Counted from the first letter of the stretch, positions 18,108 to 27,575 are shown. The stretch: 64,000 nucleotides of DNA from Aminobacterium colombiense DSM 12261 (GCF_000025885.1 NC_014011.1:1-64000); one strand, 5' to 3'. Translations and numbers: made by a program. The notes: generated by a model not told the origin, from the letters alone.

Positions 18108-18141
18108 ACGTGGAGCGGGAACATAAAATTCCACTCCACGT
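18108..18141. terminator. Hairpin after the receiver gene
   Basis: ACGTGGAG at 18108-18115 pairs with CTCCACGT at 18134-18141, and the stem continues inward with one mismatch. No long T run follows on either strand, so its action as terminator is uncertain. It lies between two convergent genes. Confidence 0.5.
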
Positions 18142-18228
18142 GTCGTATCTTTCCACACCTGTGGTTAGTTTATCCACATTTTAAAGGATGCAAAGTCAGA
18201 TTTTCTTTTCTGCAGGACTATGTATTAT

Positions 18229-19008
18229 CTAATTTTTTTCTCGTGAAAGAGAAACTTTAAAATATTCTGCAATAAAACGAATCAGGTACTCGGTGACACC
18301 TTTGAGAATTTCTTCTCCCCATTCCCTGTTCGCGTCTTCTGGGGCATCTGTTCCTCCATAGGCGCCGCTTGATGTGACGTCCTTAACATCTCGAATAATC
18401 CTGACACTTCCTTTTTCGAAGGTAACGATGCTGATATGAGTATTTTGGAGGCTGTCACTTACATGGTGAATATTTGCGGGGAAAAAATCCTTCATGTTGA
18501 CCCATTCAGGTTTCAAAGCCATCATTACCGATGTTTCCTGTCCTGCCCCGTGCCCACCTGCCCACTTTGCGTTCAGCTCACCGGCAAGAGTCCACCAGTC
18601 CACAATAGCGGCGAGTCCGCCCCTTTTATAGACAGCAAGGGCTGCCTTATCGAGAGAAGGTCCGTTCCCGCCATGGCCGTTAAGAAAAATCATTTTTTTA
18701 ATGCCAGTGTCCATGAGGCTCATGGCGATGCGTGTCATTACTTCTGAAAGAATTTCAATGCCCATGTCAATTGTTCCTGGAAAGGAAGCATGGTAGGGAC
18801 AAACCCCATAAGGCATGGTAGGAAGCACCATGATTTTATCCGGGTAGGCGGCTTCGACTCTCTTGGCAAATTCTTCGGGAATGAAGTAATCTGTACCAAG
18901 GGGAGCTAGGGGGCCATGTTGTTCAACGCTTCCGAGGGGTATGAGGGCAACAGTTTCTTCCGTAATTTTTTCTTCCAGCTTTTTCCAGGTAAGAGAAGCT
19001 AGATACAT
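18229..19008 (-). CDS. Creatininase family amidohydrolase
   Basis: The 259-aa protein belongs to the creatininase/FAPy-deformylase-like family of metal-dependent amidohydrolases. Metal ligands are seen in PLGSVEQHGPLAPLGTD (Glu, His, Asp), and the family motif LNGHGGNG lies near residue 120, with HGAGQETS further on. The true substrate of this family varies (creatinine, mycofactocin peptide, formamidopyrimidine) and cannot be set here. ATG 19008 is chosen over GTG 19017 since AAGGAG lies 8 bases before it. It is convergent with the receiver gene and divergent from iadA, another amide/peptide hydrolase, which may suggest shared peptide or amide catabolism. Confidence 0.85.
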   Translation of the reverse strand: MYLASLTWKKLEEKITEETVALIPLGSVEQHGPLAPLGTDYFIPEEFAKRVEAAYPDKIMVLPTMPYGVCPYHASFPGTIDMGIEILSEVMTRIAMSLMDTGIKKMIFLNGHGGNGPSLDKAALAVYKRGGLAAIVDWWTLAGELNAKWAGGHGAGQETSVMMALKPEWVNMKDFFPANIHHVSDSLQNTHISIVTFEKGSVRIIRDVKDVTSSGAYGGTDAPEDANREWGEEILKGVTEYLIRFIAEYFKVSLSREKN

Positions 19009-19197
19009 AGGGCACACTCCTTTATAAAAGCATGATATAAGTTTAGTATACTATAGGGGGACTGGATCCCAAAGCCCAACCGGGTCTTTTTTGGTTTGCA
19101 CCAGGAAGTATGTTTTATAAAGAATTAGTGGATACATTAACATGTGCGCAGATGTTGTTTCGTAAGTTAAAAAAATTTTGAGGAAAAGATGGTATGA

Positions 19198-20379
19198 ATG
19201 ATGAATCTAATACTTATTAAAAACGGAGAGATATATAGCCCAGAATATTTGGGAAAAAGCGATCTTCTCATAGCGGGAGACTCTATTTTTTCTGTGGAGT
19301 CGTCAATTTCGGAAGATGCTGTCAAAAGCATTGCCCCTCACGCCATCATCATTGATGCCGGGGGAGCTCTTGTCGTTCCAGGATTTATTGATAGTCATGT
19401 TCATTTTAATGGTGCAGGTGGAGAAGGCGGTCCTCAATTTCGGACTCCTCCCCTTCAGCTGAGCAGTTTTATACGGGCAGGCATTACCACTGCGGCTGCG
19501 CCTCTGGGAACAGATGGTATTTCTCGGTCTTTAAGAGAGCTGCTTGCAAAAGCTCACTCCCTTGAAAATGAAGGCATCTCAACGTTTATCTATAGTGGTG
19601 CTTACGGTATGCCCTCTGTTACCATTACTGAGAATATCGTGTCTGATATTGTACTTATTGACAAAGTGATTGGCGTCAAAGTCGCTCTTTCGGATCATCG
19701 ATCCTCTCATCCTACTGTGGAAGAGCTTAGACGGCTTATCTCCGATGCTCGTATTGGCGGTATGCTAGCTGGAAAAGCGGGCATCGTAGAGGCCCATATG
19801 GGGTCAGAAGACTGGGGGCTGGATATTATTGAGGAGGCTCTTTCAGGAACTCAAATCCCCAAAAGCCAGATTCTTCCCACCCATGTCAACAGAAATGAAA
19901 AGCTCTATGCTCAAACCCTGAACTATTGCAGCAACGGCGGCGTGGCCGATCTTACAACAAGTATGGGAAGTGGGGGGCATACTGTAAAGCCGAGTGAGGG
20001 GATAGGCCGCGCAGTAGCCCATCAAGTGTCTCTCTCTCGCCTTACTATGAGTACTGACGGAAATGGAAGCATGCCTGAATTCAACGCTGAAGGGGAACTC
20101 GTGAAAATGGGAATTGGGGAGCCCTTATCTCTGTTCGCTGAATTTAGAGACACTGTTCTTGAAGAGCGTATTCCCATGGAAGAGGCTCTATCGTTGGTAA
20201 CGAAAAATGTAGCAGCACGCCTTAAACTTACTAAAAAAGGAAGACTTGTTCCTGGAGCTGATGGCGATGTGCTCATTATTTCTCCAGATACCTTGACCTT
20301 AGAGTATGTTATCGGAAAAGGCGTCCTTATGATGAAGGAAAGGTCTGTCATTAAAAAAGGAATTTTTGAAGAGGTATAA
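19198..20379 (+). CDS. iadA: Isoaspartyl dipeptidase (beta-aspartyl-peptidase)
   Basis: IadA hydrolyses beta-aspartyl dipeptides that arise from damaged proteins, and belongs to the amidohydrolase superfamily with a two-metal centre. The 393-aa protein has the expected length, metal ligands in DSHVHFNGAGGEGG, a carboxylated lysine candidate in GVKVALSDHRSSHP, histidines in EAHMGSE and PTHVNR, and the late catalytic Asp in TMSTDGNGS. ATG 19198 follows GAGGAAAAG by about 9 bases. It is closed by an intrinsic terminator and fits an organism living on peptides and amino acids. Confidence 0.94.
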   Translation: MMNLILIKNGEIYSPEYLGKSDLLIAGDSIFSVESSISEDAVKSIAPHAIIIDAGGALVVPGFIDSHVHFNGAGGEGGPQFRTPPLQLSSFIRAGITTAAAPLGTDGISRSLRELLAKAHSLENEGISTFIYSGAYGMPSVTITENIVSDIVLIDKVIGVKVALSDHRSSHPTVEELRRLISDARIGGMLAGKAGIVEAHMGSEDWGLDIIEEALSGTQIPKSQILPTHVNRNEKLYAQTLNYCSNGGVADLTTSMGSGGHTVKPSEGIGRAVAHQVSLSRLTMSTDGNGSMPEFNAEGELVKMGIGEPLSLFAEFRDTVLEERIPMEEALSLVTKNVAARLKLTKKGRLVPGADGDVLIISPDTLTLEYVIGKGVLMMKERSVIKKGIFEEV

Positions 20380-20395
20380 TAAATAAAAAAGAAGA

Positions 20396-20438
20396 AGCCA
20401 CGGAGGGTCTTTAGAGAAAAATAGCCCCGTGGCTTTTT
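20396..20438. terminator. Bidirectional intrinsic terminator after iadA
   Basis: GCCACGG at 20397-20403 pairs with CCGTGGC at 20427-20433, followed by TTTTT; on the other strand the stem is followed by a run rich in T as well (AAAAAAGAAGAA before the stem). Confidence 0.85.
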
Positions 20439-20600
20439 CAATTTCAAATTCATTGAAAACCATTTAGCATATTGTGCCAAATTCAAGTCAACCATGGTTT
20501 GAATTTATGAATTCTATTGACAATTTAGAAAGCAGCCCTATAATTCTTTATGTTATAACTCAATATTATAATAGATATAATTTTTTAGGAGGAAGCTGCG

Positions 20601-21218
20601 CTGGTTATTGACACACATTTACATTCTGAAGAGTTTTCTTCCGATAGTTTTTTACCCATAGGAGAAGCAATTCAAAAGGGAAAGAGCATGGGGCTTGATG
20701 GAATTTGCGTTACAGACCACGAAAGTATGGGGATGCGCTCCTTTGCTCGCGAGCTTTCTGTAAAATATGATTTTCTTGTACTCGTAGGTCTTGAGCTCTT
20801 AACCTATGAAGGTGACCTTCTTGTTTTTGGACTTGAATCAGTCCCAGAGAAAAAAATGCATGCATCTGACGCTCTCGAACTCGTGAACCGGCAGGGCGGT
20901 GTAGCTGTAAGTGCCCATCCTTTTCGTGATAACGGGCGAGGCATGGGGAATTTTATCCGCTCTCTTCCTGGTCTCAGTGGCATAGAAGCTTTCAACGGGA
21001 GTACTCGTCTTACCCATAATTTTAAAGCTCATGCCCTTGCAAATGAACTTGAGCTCCCTCGTCTTGGCGGAAGCGATGCCCATTTTGTCGAGCGAGTGGG
21101 ACTATATGCAACGGCTTTTCCTGGAATTATACAAAACGAAAATGATTTTATAGGGGCTATTCGTACGGGGAATGTTTACCCTGTTGTTTATGATGTGAAT
21201 CGGTTCGTCAAAGTTTAA
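20601..21218 (+). CDS. PHP-domain phosphoesterase, CTG start
   Basis: The 205-aa protein is a PHP (polymerase and histidinol phosphatase) metal-dependent phosphoesterase. The first metal motif DTHLHSEEF is at residues 4-12, followed by GICVTDHESMG, GLELLTYEGD, SAHPFRDNGRG and late GGSDAHFVERVG, covering all PHP ligand positions. The conserved HxH motif lies upstream of any ATG: the only start that includes it is CTG at 20601, with AGGAGG (20587-20592) exactly 8 bases before it. The first ATG (20688) would cut off the metal site. Substrate is unknown; trinucleotide or nucleotide phosphates are usual for short PHP proteins. Its end overlaps the convergent gene by 4 bases. Confidence 0.88.
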   Translation: MVIDTHLHSEEFSSDSFLPIGEAIQKGKSMGLDGICVTDHESMGMRSFARELSVKYDFLVLVGLELLTYEGDLLVFGLESVPEKKMHASDALELVNRQGGVAVSAHPFRDNGRGMGNFIRSLPGLSGIEAFNGSTRLTHNFKAHALANELELPRLGGSDAHFVERVGLYATAFPGIIQNENDFIGAIRTGNVYPVVYDVNRFVKV

Positions 21219-22090
21219 AAGAAATAGGCAATCCAAATAACAGCGGTCATTATGGCTGCACTTACCGGGGCTACAAAAAGATTATCCAGTTCAAATCTAA
21301 AAATTCCCTCAGTGAAAAGCGTAGCGAGCCCTCCCCAAAGGAGTATAAGCCACGGAATCTGGGCTTCTGGCACCATGAGGCCATAAATAAAACTACCAAG
21401 TAAAGCTCCAGCAAGACACGCCAGGCTTCCCTCAAGGGTCTTTCCCTCAAACCATTTCAGTTTTCCCCAGCGCTTTCCCACCAAAACAGCCCAGGCATCT
21501 CCTATAGTAGCCATGACTATAGCCTGCACTGATGCGGGGTCTGGGAAAAGGGAAGCGACAAAAGCGCCGAGGAGATAACATGTTGTCCCTGATATGGATT
21601 TTTTTCTTCTTTCATAACTGGCAGGAGCAATAGTTTTAAACAACCGCCCTAAAATAGGAACGTAACTGACGGTCTTTTCGCTGATAAATGCTATGGCAGT
21701 GGCGACCATAAGGGATTTGTTTAGGGCTCCTGGCCCCCATAAGGGGTAGATGATACACGGGAATATTAAGCCGCAGTACCTGAACATTTTTCTACGGGCA
21801 AGAGGATTGCGGAAAGCCTTTATAAATGAAGGTATTTCTTTTGCCAAGGTGAAACGCCAGTTTATGACGAACCAAATGCCCACAGGAATAAGGGAAAGAA
21901 CGCCCCAAAGGTGGGTTTCAGCGTGAACAAACCCAAGGAACATGCCGAAAAGCCAACCTATGTAGGCGCAAAGAAAAGGAGCGCTATAAAGGGTCAGCCA
22001 CAAAGTGATGGCAGCGAAAAGGCCTGCTGCCATCTCTAAAGGAAGCAACACAAAGGAAACGCCCCCTAACAAAATTGCTGATCCTATCAT
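21215..22090 (-). CDS. Integral membrane protein, dolichol/phytol kinase-like (CTP transferase superfamily)
   Basis: The 291-aa protein has about eight membrane segments. Its second half carries the pattern of the CDP-alcohol/dolichol kinase and phosphatidate cytidylyltransferase superfamily: KSISGTTCYLLGAFVASLFP, then ATIGDAWAVLVGKRWGK and EGKTLEGSLACLAGALLGS, close to the SEC59/phytol kinase signature (D-A-x-A ... G ... GK..GKT.EGS). A lipid-alcohol kinase using CTP is the best guess. The first half lacks known motifs. It is followed by convergent overlap with the PHP gene, and lies 40 bases after the deacetylase gene in the same direction. Confidence 0.7.
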   Translation of the reverse strand: MIGSAILLGGVSFVLLPLEMAAGLFAAITLWLTLYSAPFLCAYIGWLFGMFLGFVHAETHLWGVLSLIPVGIWFVINWRFTLAKEIPSFIKAFRNPLARRKMFRYCGLIFPCIIYPLWGPGALNKSLMVATAIAFISEKTVSYVPILGRLFKTIAPASYERRKKSISGTTCYLLGAFVASLFPDPASVQAIVMATIGDAWAVLVGKRWGKLKWFEGKTLEGSLACLAGALLGSFIYGLMVPEAQIPWLILLWGGLATLFTEGIFRFELDNLFVAPVSAAIMTAVIWIAYFF

Positions 22091-22130
22091 TTTTTCTCTT
22101 CCTCTTCAGTGTCAGTAAGAGTTCCCGGTT

Positions 22131-22898
22131 TTATCGCAACGGATATTCTTGCAGCGTGACGAAACGAAATCCTTTTTTTTGGAGTATAGGGATAACCTTG
22201 ATCAATCCTTCCGCCGTGTCGCTTTCTGGTTGGTTCATATGACATAGTATGATGTCTCCTGCCTTTGCCTGGAGGAGTTTTTTCATAATTGCATCTTCTG
22301 ATAAGGTCGCTCCTTCATCACCAGCAATGGAGTATCCAACAACGTTGTATCCGAGATCTTCAATAAGTGCAAGAGCTACTTCGTCATAATAATTTGTACC
22401 GGAACGAAAGAAGCGAGGTTGCCGATTCGTCACCTTCTCTATTATTACCGTTGCGTCAGAAACTTCTCTCATAACTTCTTCTACGCTGCCTGTTCCCGGT
22501 ATGCCGTAAGCGGATCGGCCGGAAACAGAGCAGGGGCAGTGGTTCATACCGTGATTTTCTATTTCGAAAAGCGGAGATGATGCCAGTTCTTTGGCAATTT
22601 CTTCGTTGGCGTTTATCCACCGCCCTGTAATAAAAAGAGTTGCTGGAATATGATGTTTGCGAAGCCAGTTTATAAGCTTTTTATCAAAGCCGTTTCCCCT
22701 TTTTCCTCCGCAGGCATCAAGGGTAAGGGCAATAACAGGCTCTTGGGTATTAAGACGGGTTCTGACCCCTGGAATGTCCTCTCCCCATAATTGGGGAGTG
22801 GCTGGGGAAGGAGCGAATGCGTGGCCAATTCCCCCCGCGAAACACCAGCTCCAGATACATGTCAATGTAAAGAGGAATGAAAAGATTTGTCTTATCAT
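22131..22898 (-). CDS. Exported polysaccharide deacetylase
   Basis: The 255-aa protein has a signal peptide (about 26 residues, ending around GHAFA) and a NodB-type carbohydrate esterase 4 domain. Motif 1 appears as ALTLDACGGKR (the usual TFDDG replaced by TLDACGG, as in the family of exported deacetylases that includes PdaA-like and delta-lactam types), motif 2 as ENHGMNHCPCS, motif 3 as RFFRSGTNYYDE. The natural substrate is likely cell-wall glycan. It starts 3 bases after the aldolase stop in the same direction, so both are probably cotranscribed. Confidence 0.82.
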   Translation of the reverse strand: MIRQIFSFLFTLTCIWSWCFAGGIGHAFAPSPATPQLWGEDIPGVRTRLNTQEPVIALTLDACGGKRGNGFDKKLINWLRKHHIPATLFITGRWINANEEIAKELASSPLFEIENHGMNHCPCSVSGRSAYGIPGTGSVEEVMREVSDATVIIEKVTNRQPRFFRSGTNYYDEVALALIEDLGYNVVGYSIAGDEGATLSEDAIMKKLLQAKAGDIILCHMNQPESDTAEGLIKVIPILQKKGFRFVTLQEYPLR

Positions 22899-22900
22899 AA

Positions 22901-23965
22901 TTATGCCAAAGCGATCTCCTTTTCAAGATAGACATTTTGTACATTTTGAATGATATGAATGCCTTCTCTGAAGGGGCGTTGAAAAGCCTTTCTACCAAGA
23001 ATGAGCCCCATGCCTCCTCCTCTTTTGTTGATGACCGCTGTCTTTACCGCTTCTTTCAAATCGTCAGTGCCCATAGAAGCTCCGCCGGAACTGATAAGTC
23101 CAACGCGCCCCATGTAACAATTGGCGACCTGATAGCGAAGGAGGTCGATGGGATGTTCGGGGACAAGCTTTTCATATACTTCAGAGGATGTTTTTCCAAA
23201 ATGCAGATCACGGAATCCTCCATTAACGACAGGAAGCTTCTGTTTTACAATATCCGCTTCGATGGTCGCACCTAAGTAGTTTGCCTGCCCTGTGAGGTCG
23301 GCGGCGAGATGATAGTCTTTTTCTTTCGTTTTAAAAGCCTTGTTTCGAAGATAGCACCAAAGAATGGTTGCCATACCCATTTCATGGGCCATATGAAAAG
23401 CCATAGAAACTTCCTGGATTTGCCGCCGTGACTCAGGGCTTCCAAAGTAGATAGTAGCTCCTACAGCTAAAGCTCCCATATCCTGAGCCTGTTTAACAGA
23501 AGCAAAAAGAACCTGATCGTATGTGTTGGGATAAGAGAGAAGTTCATTATGGTTAATTTTAAGAATAAAAGGAATGCGATGGGCATATTTTCTTGCCATA
23601 GAGCCAAGAACGCCAAGGGTACTCGCCACAGCGCTGCACTCAGCTTCAATAGCGAGCTTCACTATGTGTTCAGGGTCAAAATAAATAGGGTTGAGAGCAA
23701 AGCTTGCTCCCGCAGAGTGTTCCACTCCCTGATCCACAGGAAGAATGGAAAGATATCCTGTTCCTCCTAGCCGGCCTGTGTTAAAAAGCGTTTGTAACGA
23801 GCGTAATACAGGAATCGGACGGTCTGTTTCTGCGGAAAGGCGATCAACGAAATTAGCTGCCGGGGGGATAAGCATTTCCGATGGGATTCCCCAGCACGTG
23901 TAGTTGAGAAGAGAGTCCCCATCGTCTCCAAGAATCTCTTTTATTTCTTCAAGATACTGCGACAT
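22901..23965 (-). CDS. fbaB: Class I fructose-bisphosphate aldolase (DhnA type)
   Basis: The 354-aa protein is an archaeal-type class I aldolase of the DhnA/FbaB family, a TIM barrel that uses a Schiff-base lysine. Visible features are [15 protein letters not shown] near residue 75, the strand [11 protein letters not shown] with a candidate lysine, and the C-terminal phosphate-binding [11 protein letters not shown] and [15 protein letters not shown]. It serves glycolysis or gluconeogenesis by cleaving or forming fructose 1,6-bisphosphate. It heads a minus-strand unit with the polysaccharide deacetylase and is divergent from the dehydrogenase at 24062. Confidence 0.92.
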   Translation of the reverse strand: MSQYLEEIKEILGDDGDSLLNYTCWGIPSEMLIPPAANFVDRLSAETDRPIPVLRSLQTLFNTGRLGGTGYLSILPVDQGVEHSAGASFALNPIYFDPEHIVKLAIEAECSAVASTLGVLGSMARKYAHRIPFILKINHNELLSYPNTYDQVLFASVKQAQDMGALAVGATIYFGSPESRRQIQEVSMAFHMAHEMGMATILWCYLRNKAFKTKEKDYHLAADLTGQANYLGATIEADIVKQKLPVVNGGFRDLHFGKTSSEVYEKLVPEHPIDLLRYQVANCYMGRVGLISSGGASMGTDDLKEAVKTAVINKRGGGMGLILGRKAFQRPFREGIHIIQNVQNVYLEKEIALA

Positions 23966-24061
23966 GGTCTATCCCTTCTTTCTTGGTTGATAGATATATC
24001 ACAACTATCGTACCATACGTTATACTCAGAATGTAAAATTTGAAAGGGGTGAAGTTGCTTC

Positions 24062-24934
24062 ATGAAAAACATCGGATTTATTGGTCTTGGAGTTATGGGG
24101 GCCAGTATGGCTGGTCATTTGCTCAAGGCAGGTTATTCCCTCCATGTTTACAATAGAACCCGGGTAAAAGCGGAAAAACTGATTGAACAGGGAGCCTCTT
24201 GGGAAGAAGACGTGCCATCTTTAGCCTCTAAGTGTGACAGTATTATTACTATGGTCGGTTTCCCCCGTGATGTCGAAGAGATCTATCTGGGACAGAGAGG
24301 TCTTATTGAAAATGCGCGGACGGGAACCTATCTGATAGATATGACAACTTCCAGTCCGGAGCTGGCAGCGCGAATCTATGTTGCCTCTAAAAAGAGAGGG
24401 CTTAAGGCATTGGATGCTCCTGTTTCAGGAGGGGATAAGGGCGCAAGGGAAGGGACCCTTTCTGTTATGGTGGGAGGTGACCCTGAAGATTTCGATGAAG
24501 TTCGACCTCTTTTTGAAGTGATGGGCAAGAACATTGTCTATCAAGGGGAGGCCGGAAGCGGACAACATACAAAAATGGCCAATCAGATTGCTATAGCTTC
24601 AAATATGATAGGAGTCTGTGAAGCTATTTCTTACGCCATTAAGGCGGGGCTCGACCCCGATAAAGTATTGGCTAGCATTGCTCAGGGGGCTGCAGGAAGC
24701 TGGTCTCTTTCAAATCTTGCTCCAAGGATGATCGCAGGAAATTTCGATCCTGGTTTTTATGTGAAACATTTTATTAAAGATATGAAAATAGCCCTTGAAT
24801 CTGCAGATAGGATGGGGTTGGATACCCCCGGCTTGGAAATGGCTCTTTCCATGTATAAAAAATTAGCCCTTCATGGGCATGATAACGAAGGAACTCAGGC
24901 CTTATTCAGACTTTACAGTGCTCAAAAGGATTAA
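24062..24934 (+). CDS. NAD-dependent beta-hydroxyacid dehydrogenase (3-hydroxyisobutyrate / tartronate semialdehyde family)
   Basis: The 290-aa protein has the Rossmann start IGFIGLGVMGASMAGHL, the substrate-binding DAPVSGGDKGAREGTL and the catalytic lysine in GQHTKMANQIAIA, all typical of the family that includes GarR, MmsB and glyoxylate reductases. The length is standard. The exact substrate (3-hydroxyisobutyrate, tartronate semialdehyde, succinic semialdehyde) is not shown by motif alone. ATG 24062 follows GAAAGGGGTGAAG. It is a single gene closed by a terminator shared with the convergent thioesterase. Confidence 0.9.
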   Translation: MKNIGFIGLGVMGASMAGHLLKAGYSLHVYNRTRVKAEKLIEQGASWEEDVPSLASKCDSIITMVGFPRDVEEIYLGQRGLIENARTGTYLIDMTTSSPELAARIYVASKKRGLKALDAPVSGGDKGAREGTLSVMVGGDPEDFDEVRPLFEVMGKNIVYQGEAGSGQHTKMANQIAIASNMIGVCEAISYAIKAGLDPDKVLASIAQGAAGSWSLSNLAPRMIAGNFDPGFYVKHFIKDMKIALESADRMGLDTPGLEMALSMYKKLALHGHDNEGTQALFRLYSAQKD

Positions 24935-24940
24935 AAGATG

Positions 24941-24966
24941 AGGGGCAGTTTTCAAAGACTGCCCCC
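24941..24966. terminator. Terminator between convergent genes
   Basis: AGGGGCAGT (24941-24949) pairs with ACTGCCCCCT (24958-24966) around an 8-base loop. A/T-rich sequence follows on both sides, so it can serve both the dehydrogenase and the thioesterase genes. Confidence 0.8.
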
Positions 24967-24986
24967 TATATTTATATATTTTAATG

Positions 24987-25418
24987 TTAGGGCATTTCCC
25001 GTATTTTATTAAGTTGGTTTACTCGCTCTATAGCCCGATCCATTAAGGCCATATGATTGACGATCACTCGCTCATGACGGGCAGTGAGGGTTACTCCGAT
25101 GGCATCGGAGGCTGTAATCTCAAAGAAGAGACGGTTCCCTTCTATGGATGTTAGAGTAGCCTTGAATTCAACGGTAACACCTAACATAGACGTTGCTTCG
25201 TGAATTACTTCAATAGATTTACCAACGGTGATGTATCCTTCCGGCAGAAAATGATCCACTGCCTTGATACATGCTCCAACAATGGCCTGAACACAGGCCG
25301 GAGTAGAAAGAAGCTGGTTGAGATGGATGTTCATATTACCAACAGTATCATCAATTTCGACAGTTTTCTTGATTGTGGCGGTAAGACCGGGTTGAAGAAT
25401 ATCTTTCACATTGAACAT
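24987..25418 (-). CDS. Hotdog-fold thioesterase, FlK-like
   Basis: The 143-aa protein resembles fluoroacetyl-CoA thioesterase (FlK) and its many relatives of unknown substrate: MFNVKDILQPGLTATI, LSTPACVQAIVGAC (with the Thr seen in FlK), TVGKSIEVIHEATSMLGVTV and TARHERVIVN. These relatives probably clear small acyl-CoA thioesters. ATG 25418 is chosen because AAAGGGGGG lies just before it; an in-frame start 7 codons earlier has no ribosome site. It is convergent with the dehydrogenase at 24062 and divergent from the MOSC gene. Confidence 0.87.
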   Translation of the reverse strand: MFNVKDILQPGLTATIKKTVEIDDTVGNMNIHLNQLLSTPACVQAIVGACIKAVDHFLPEGYITVGKSIEVIHEATSMLGVTVEFKATLTSIEGNRLFFEITASDAIGVTLTARHERVIVNHMALMDRAIERVNQLNKIREMP

Positions 25419-25493
25419 TGTCAGCCCCCCTTTAATCACTAATGTTATATTATTTTAACACTTGAGGACTATATAGACAAAGGGAGTGATAAC

Positions 25494-25928
25494 GTGGCAA
25501 TAGTTCTTGCCGTATGTATAAGCTCCAAGAGAAGTAGTCCGAAAAGGACTGTGGAAAAAGCTTTTTTTGCTTCTGGCGGAATAGAAGGTGATTCACATTT
25601 TGGGTTCAATGAAAGAGAAGTCAGCCTCCTTCGCCGCGAAGACGTAGAAAAAACAGAGCAACAGGCAAATATCCTTTTCCCCCCGGGATCCCTCGCAGAA
25701 AATTTGCTTGTAAAAGGTCTTCCGGAAGACCTTTCCCCTGGTACTATTCTCGCCATCGGGCCTACTGTGAAACTTGAAGTTATAGAAAAAGGGAAAAAAC
25801 CAGGAGAACCCCATACCTATGACTATAAGGGCTGGTGTTTGCTTCCCATATGGGGTTATTTTCTCAGAGTTGTGCAGGGGGGAGAAGTTGTCCCTGGGGA
25901 TCGTGTTTCTTTTTTAGAGACGAATTAG
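25494..25928 (+). CDS. MOSC domain protein
   Basis: The 144-aa protein is a stand-alone MOSC domain (MOCO sulfurase C-terminal), with IEGDSHFGFNEREVSLL, PGSLAENLLVKGL and a late VVQGGEVVPGDRV that match the family core. These small proteins are thought to carry sulfur or molybdenum cofactor for molybdo- or tungsto-enzymes. The conserved cysteine of the family is probably that in YKGWCLLP. GTG 25494 follows GGGAGTG. It is a single gene facing the helicase gene. Confidence 0.85.
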   Translation: MAIVLAVCISSKRSSPKRTVEKAFFASGGIEGDSHFGFNEREVSLLRREDVEKTEQQANILFPPGSLAENLLVKGLPEDLSPGTILAIGPTVKLEVIEKGKKPGEPHTYDYKGWCLLPIWGYFLRVVQGGEVVPGDRVSFLETN

Positions 25929-25991
25929 CAGGGAACAAAACCGGCTTGAAATATCCGCCATCTACCCTCTCGTGGGGGGAAAAATTGGTCT

Positions 25992-27575
25992 TTAGCTTTT
26001 TAAAGACCCTTCGATCTCGTTTATTTTTTCTTCAAATCCATAGATGGTGGGGTCAATATCATCTACTGTCTGATTGAGCATTTGCATACTTTTAAAATAA
26101 TATCCCTCAGGCAAATGATTAGCATACCGTTTGATTTTAAGAAGAGATTGCAGATAGTTTCGTTCATACGGGGCGATCAGCTGAGCGGCAAAGAGGGCTT
26201 CCGGCCGTTCTTCAGCAAAAAAGAGACGAGCCATTTCAAGATTTTCATCCGCGCTCATTTCTTCATACCATATATCGGCCAGCAAGGTCCGGAATCGTTT
26301 TCGCTGTTGAGGTCTCACCATACGGCGCATGGCCCTGTCGATACGATTGAGGCCTTGCCTTAACTCGGTTCTTAGAATGAAGGGGTCGATTTCTGGCAGA
26401 GAAAACCTGCTGATATAGTCAGCTTCCTCATTAATGTGAACTTCCCTCCGCAAGAGAGCTCCCCATGCTGGTCTTAGGGAAACAGTTGCAGCTTCAGGAG
26501 GGATGGAAAGCAGTTTCTTGAATTCATCTCCAGTGTCGTAACCTCTATGTTCACAAGGAGACTTGGATAGCCACGTAACGTAGCCTGTATCAAAAAGGCC
26601 CTTTCTTCCAGCCCTTCCTGCCATTTGAAGAAATTCATTCTTGCTAATAGGGGCATTATCGTGGAACTGCACCAGTTGGGCAAAAATAACAGATTCTGCT
26701 GGCAGGTTGACGCCTAAGGCCAGGGCATTTGTCCCAACAACTACATCAAGGATTCGTTCCCGGAAAGCTGATTCCACTAAGAGCTTTTCTTTTGGCAGCA
26801 TGCTTCCATGATAGATGCCTATGCCGCAGAGAAGGGGCATTTGCACTTTAGGAACATCTAGGATCGTTGCAAGTTCATAAAGGCGGCTGCGCTGTTCTCT
26901 GGGCAGCCGGCGTCGGGTTCTGGCGATGGTATAGGCCAAATCCATAGTCCCCCGCTGAGAGAAGACAAATACAAGGGCGTCGTGAACAGAAAAAAGTTGA
27001 GCGGGTTTTTTGGGAACATACACCAGATCAGTGACCCGTTCCTGGCTTTCATAGACTGTAAAAGACCGCTCAGTGATGGTTTCGAGATAACGCCCAATGA
27101 CTCCAGGCTGACTAAAGGTAGCGGACATGACAAGAATTGATGTTGTTGGGGCTGTTCCTCTTATGCCGTCAATATAGGTTCGCGCACGGTCAGGGTCTTC
27201 AAAAATATAATGAAATTCATCTATAATCAGTTTTTGATGGGGTTCTTTTGTATATTTGAGCGTATAGATCTCCTGGGTACAGCAAATAATGGGTGCCTCT
27301 TCGTTTCTTTTAAAATCCCCCGTTTCTATTCCTACGTCAAAACCCATGCGCCTCAGGTCCATGTAGCGCTCGTTGCTCAGAGCCTTTATGGGAGCTGTAA
27401 ATATAATGCGAGAAATGCCCTCCGGCATCTGGGCTTTGCCTTCCGTTGTGAGCAAGCCAGCCCAAAGATAGGCAACAAGAGTTTTCCCTGCTCCCGTAGG
27501 CGCAGAGAGAACGGCATTCTTTTCATAAATTTTTTTATACGCTTTCAGTTGCCAATTATAAAAGGAGCGCTCCAT
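25992..27575 (-). CDS. Superfamily 2 DEAD/DEAH-box (Ski2-like) helicase
   Basis: The 527-aa protein shows Walker A SAPTGAGKTLVA, motif Ia TAPIKALSNE, motif II IIDEFHY, motif III MSATFS, and in the second RecA domain DVVVGTNALALGVNLPAE and motif VI QMAGRAGRKG. The order and the GRAGR motif place it with Ski2/Mtr4-like helicases. The C-terminal 130 residues form a helical region without known domain. The role may be RNA turnover or DNA repair. It lies alone, convergent with the MOSC gene, and starts 43 bases from a long hairpin at 27618. Confidence 0.88.
   Translation of the reverse strand: MERSFYNWQLKAYKKIYEKNAVLSAPTGAGKTLVAYLWAGLLTTEGKAQMPEGISRIIFTAPIKALSNERYMDLRRMGFDVGIETGDFKRNEEAPIICCTQEIYTLKYTKEPHQKLIIDEFHYIFEDPDRARTYIDGIRGTAPTTSILVMSATFSQPGVIGRYLETITERSFTVYESQERVTDLVYVPKKPAQLFSVHDALVFVFSQRGTMDLAYTIARTRRRLPREQRSRLYELATILDVPKVQMPLLCGIGIYHGSMLPKEKLLVESAFRERILDVVVGTNALALGVNLPAESVIFAQLVQFHDNAPISKNEFLQMAGRAGRKGLFDTGYVTWLSKSPCEHRGYDTGDEFKKLLSIPPEAATVSLRPAWGALLRREVHINEEADYISRFSLPEIDPFILRTELRQGLNRIDRAMRRMVRPQQRKRFRTLLADIWYEEMSADENLEMARLFFAEERPEALFAAQLIAPYERNYLQSLLKIKRYANHLPEGYYFKSMQMLNQTVDDIDPTIYGFEEKINEIEGSLKS

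Noticed and set aside
18170-18178. Perfect DnaA box TTATCCACA in a gap away from the origin
   Set aside because: A single 9-mer is expected about once per 130 kb on both strands by chance; no cluster or AT-rich element accompanies it.
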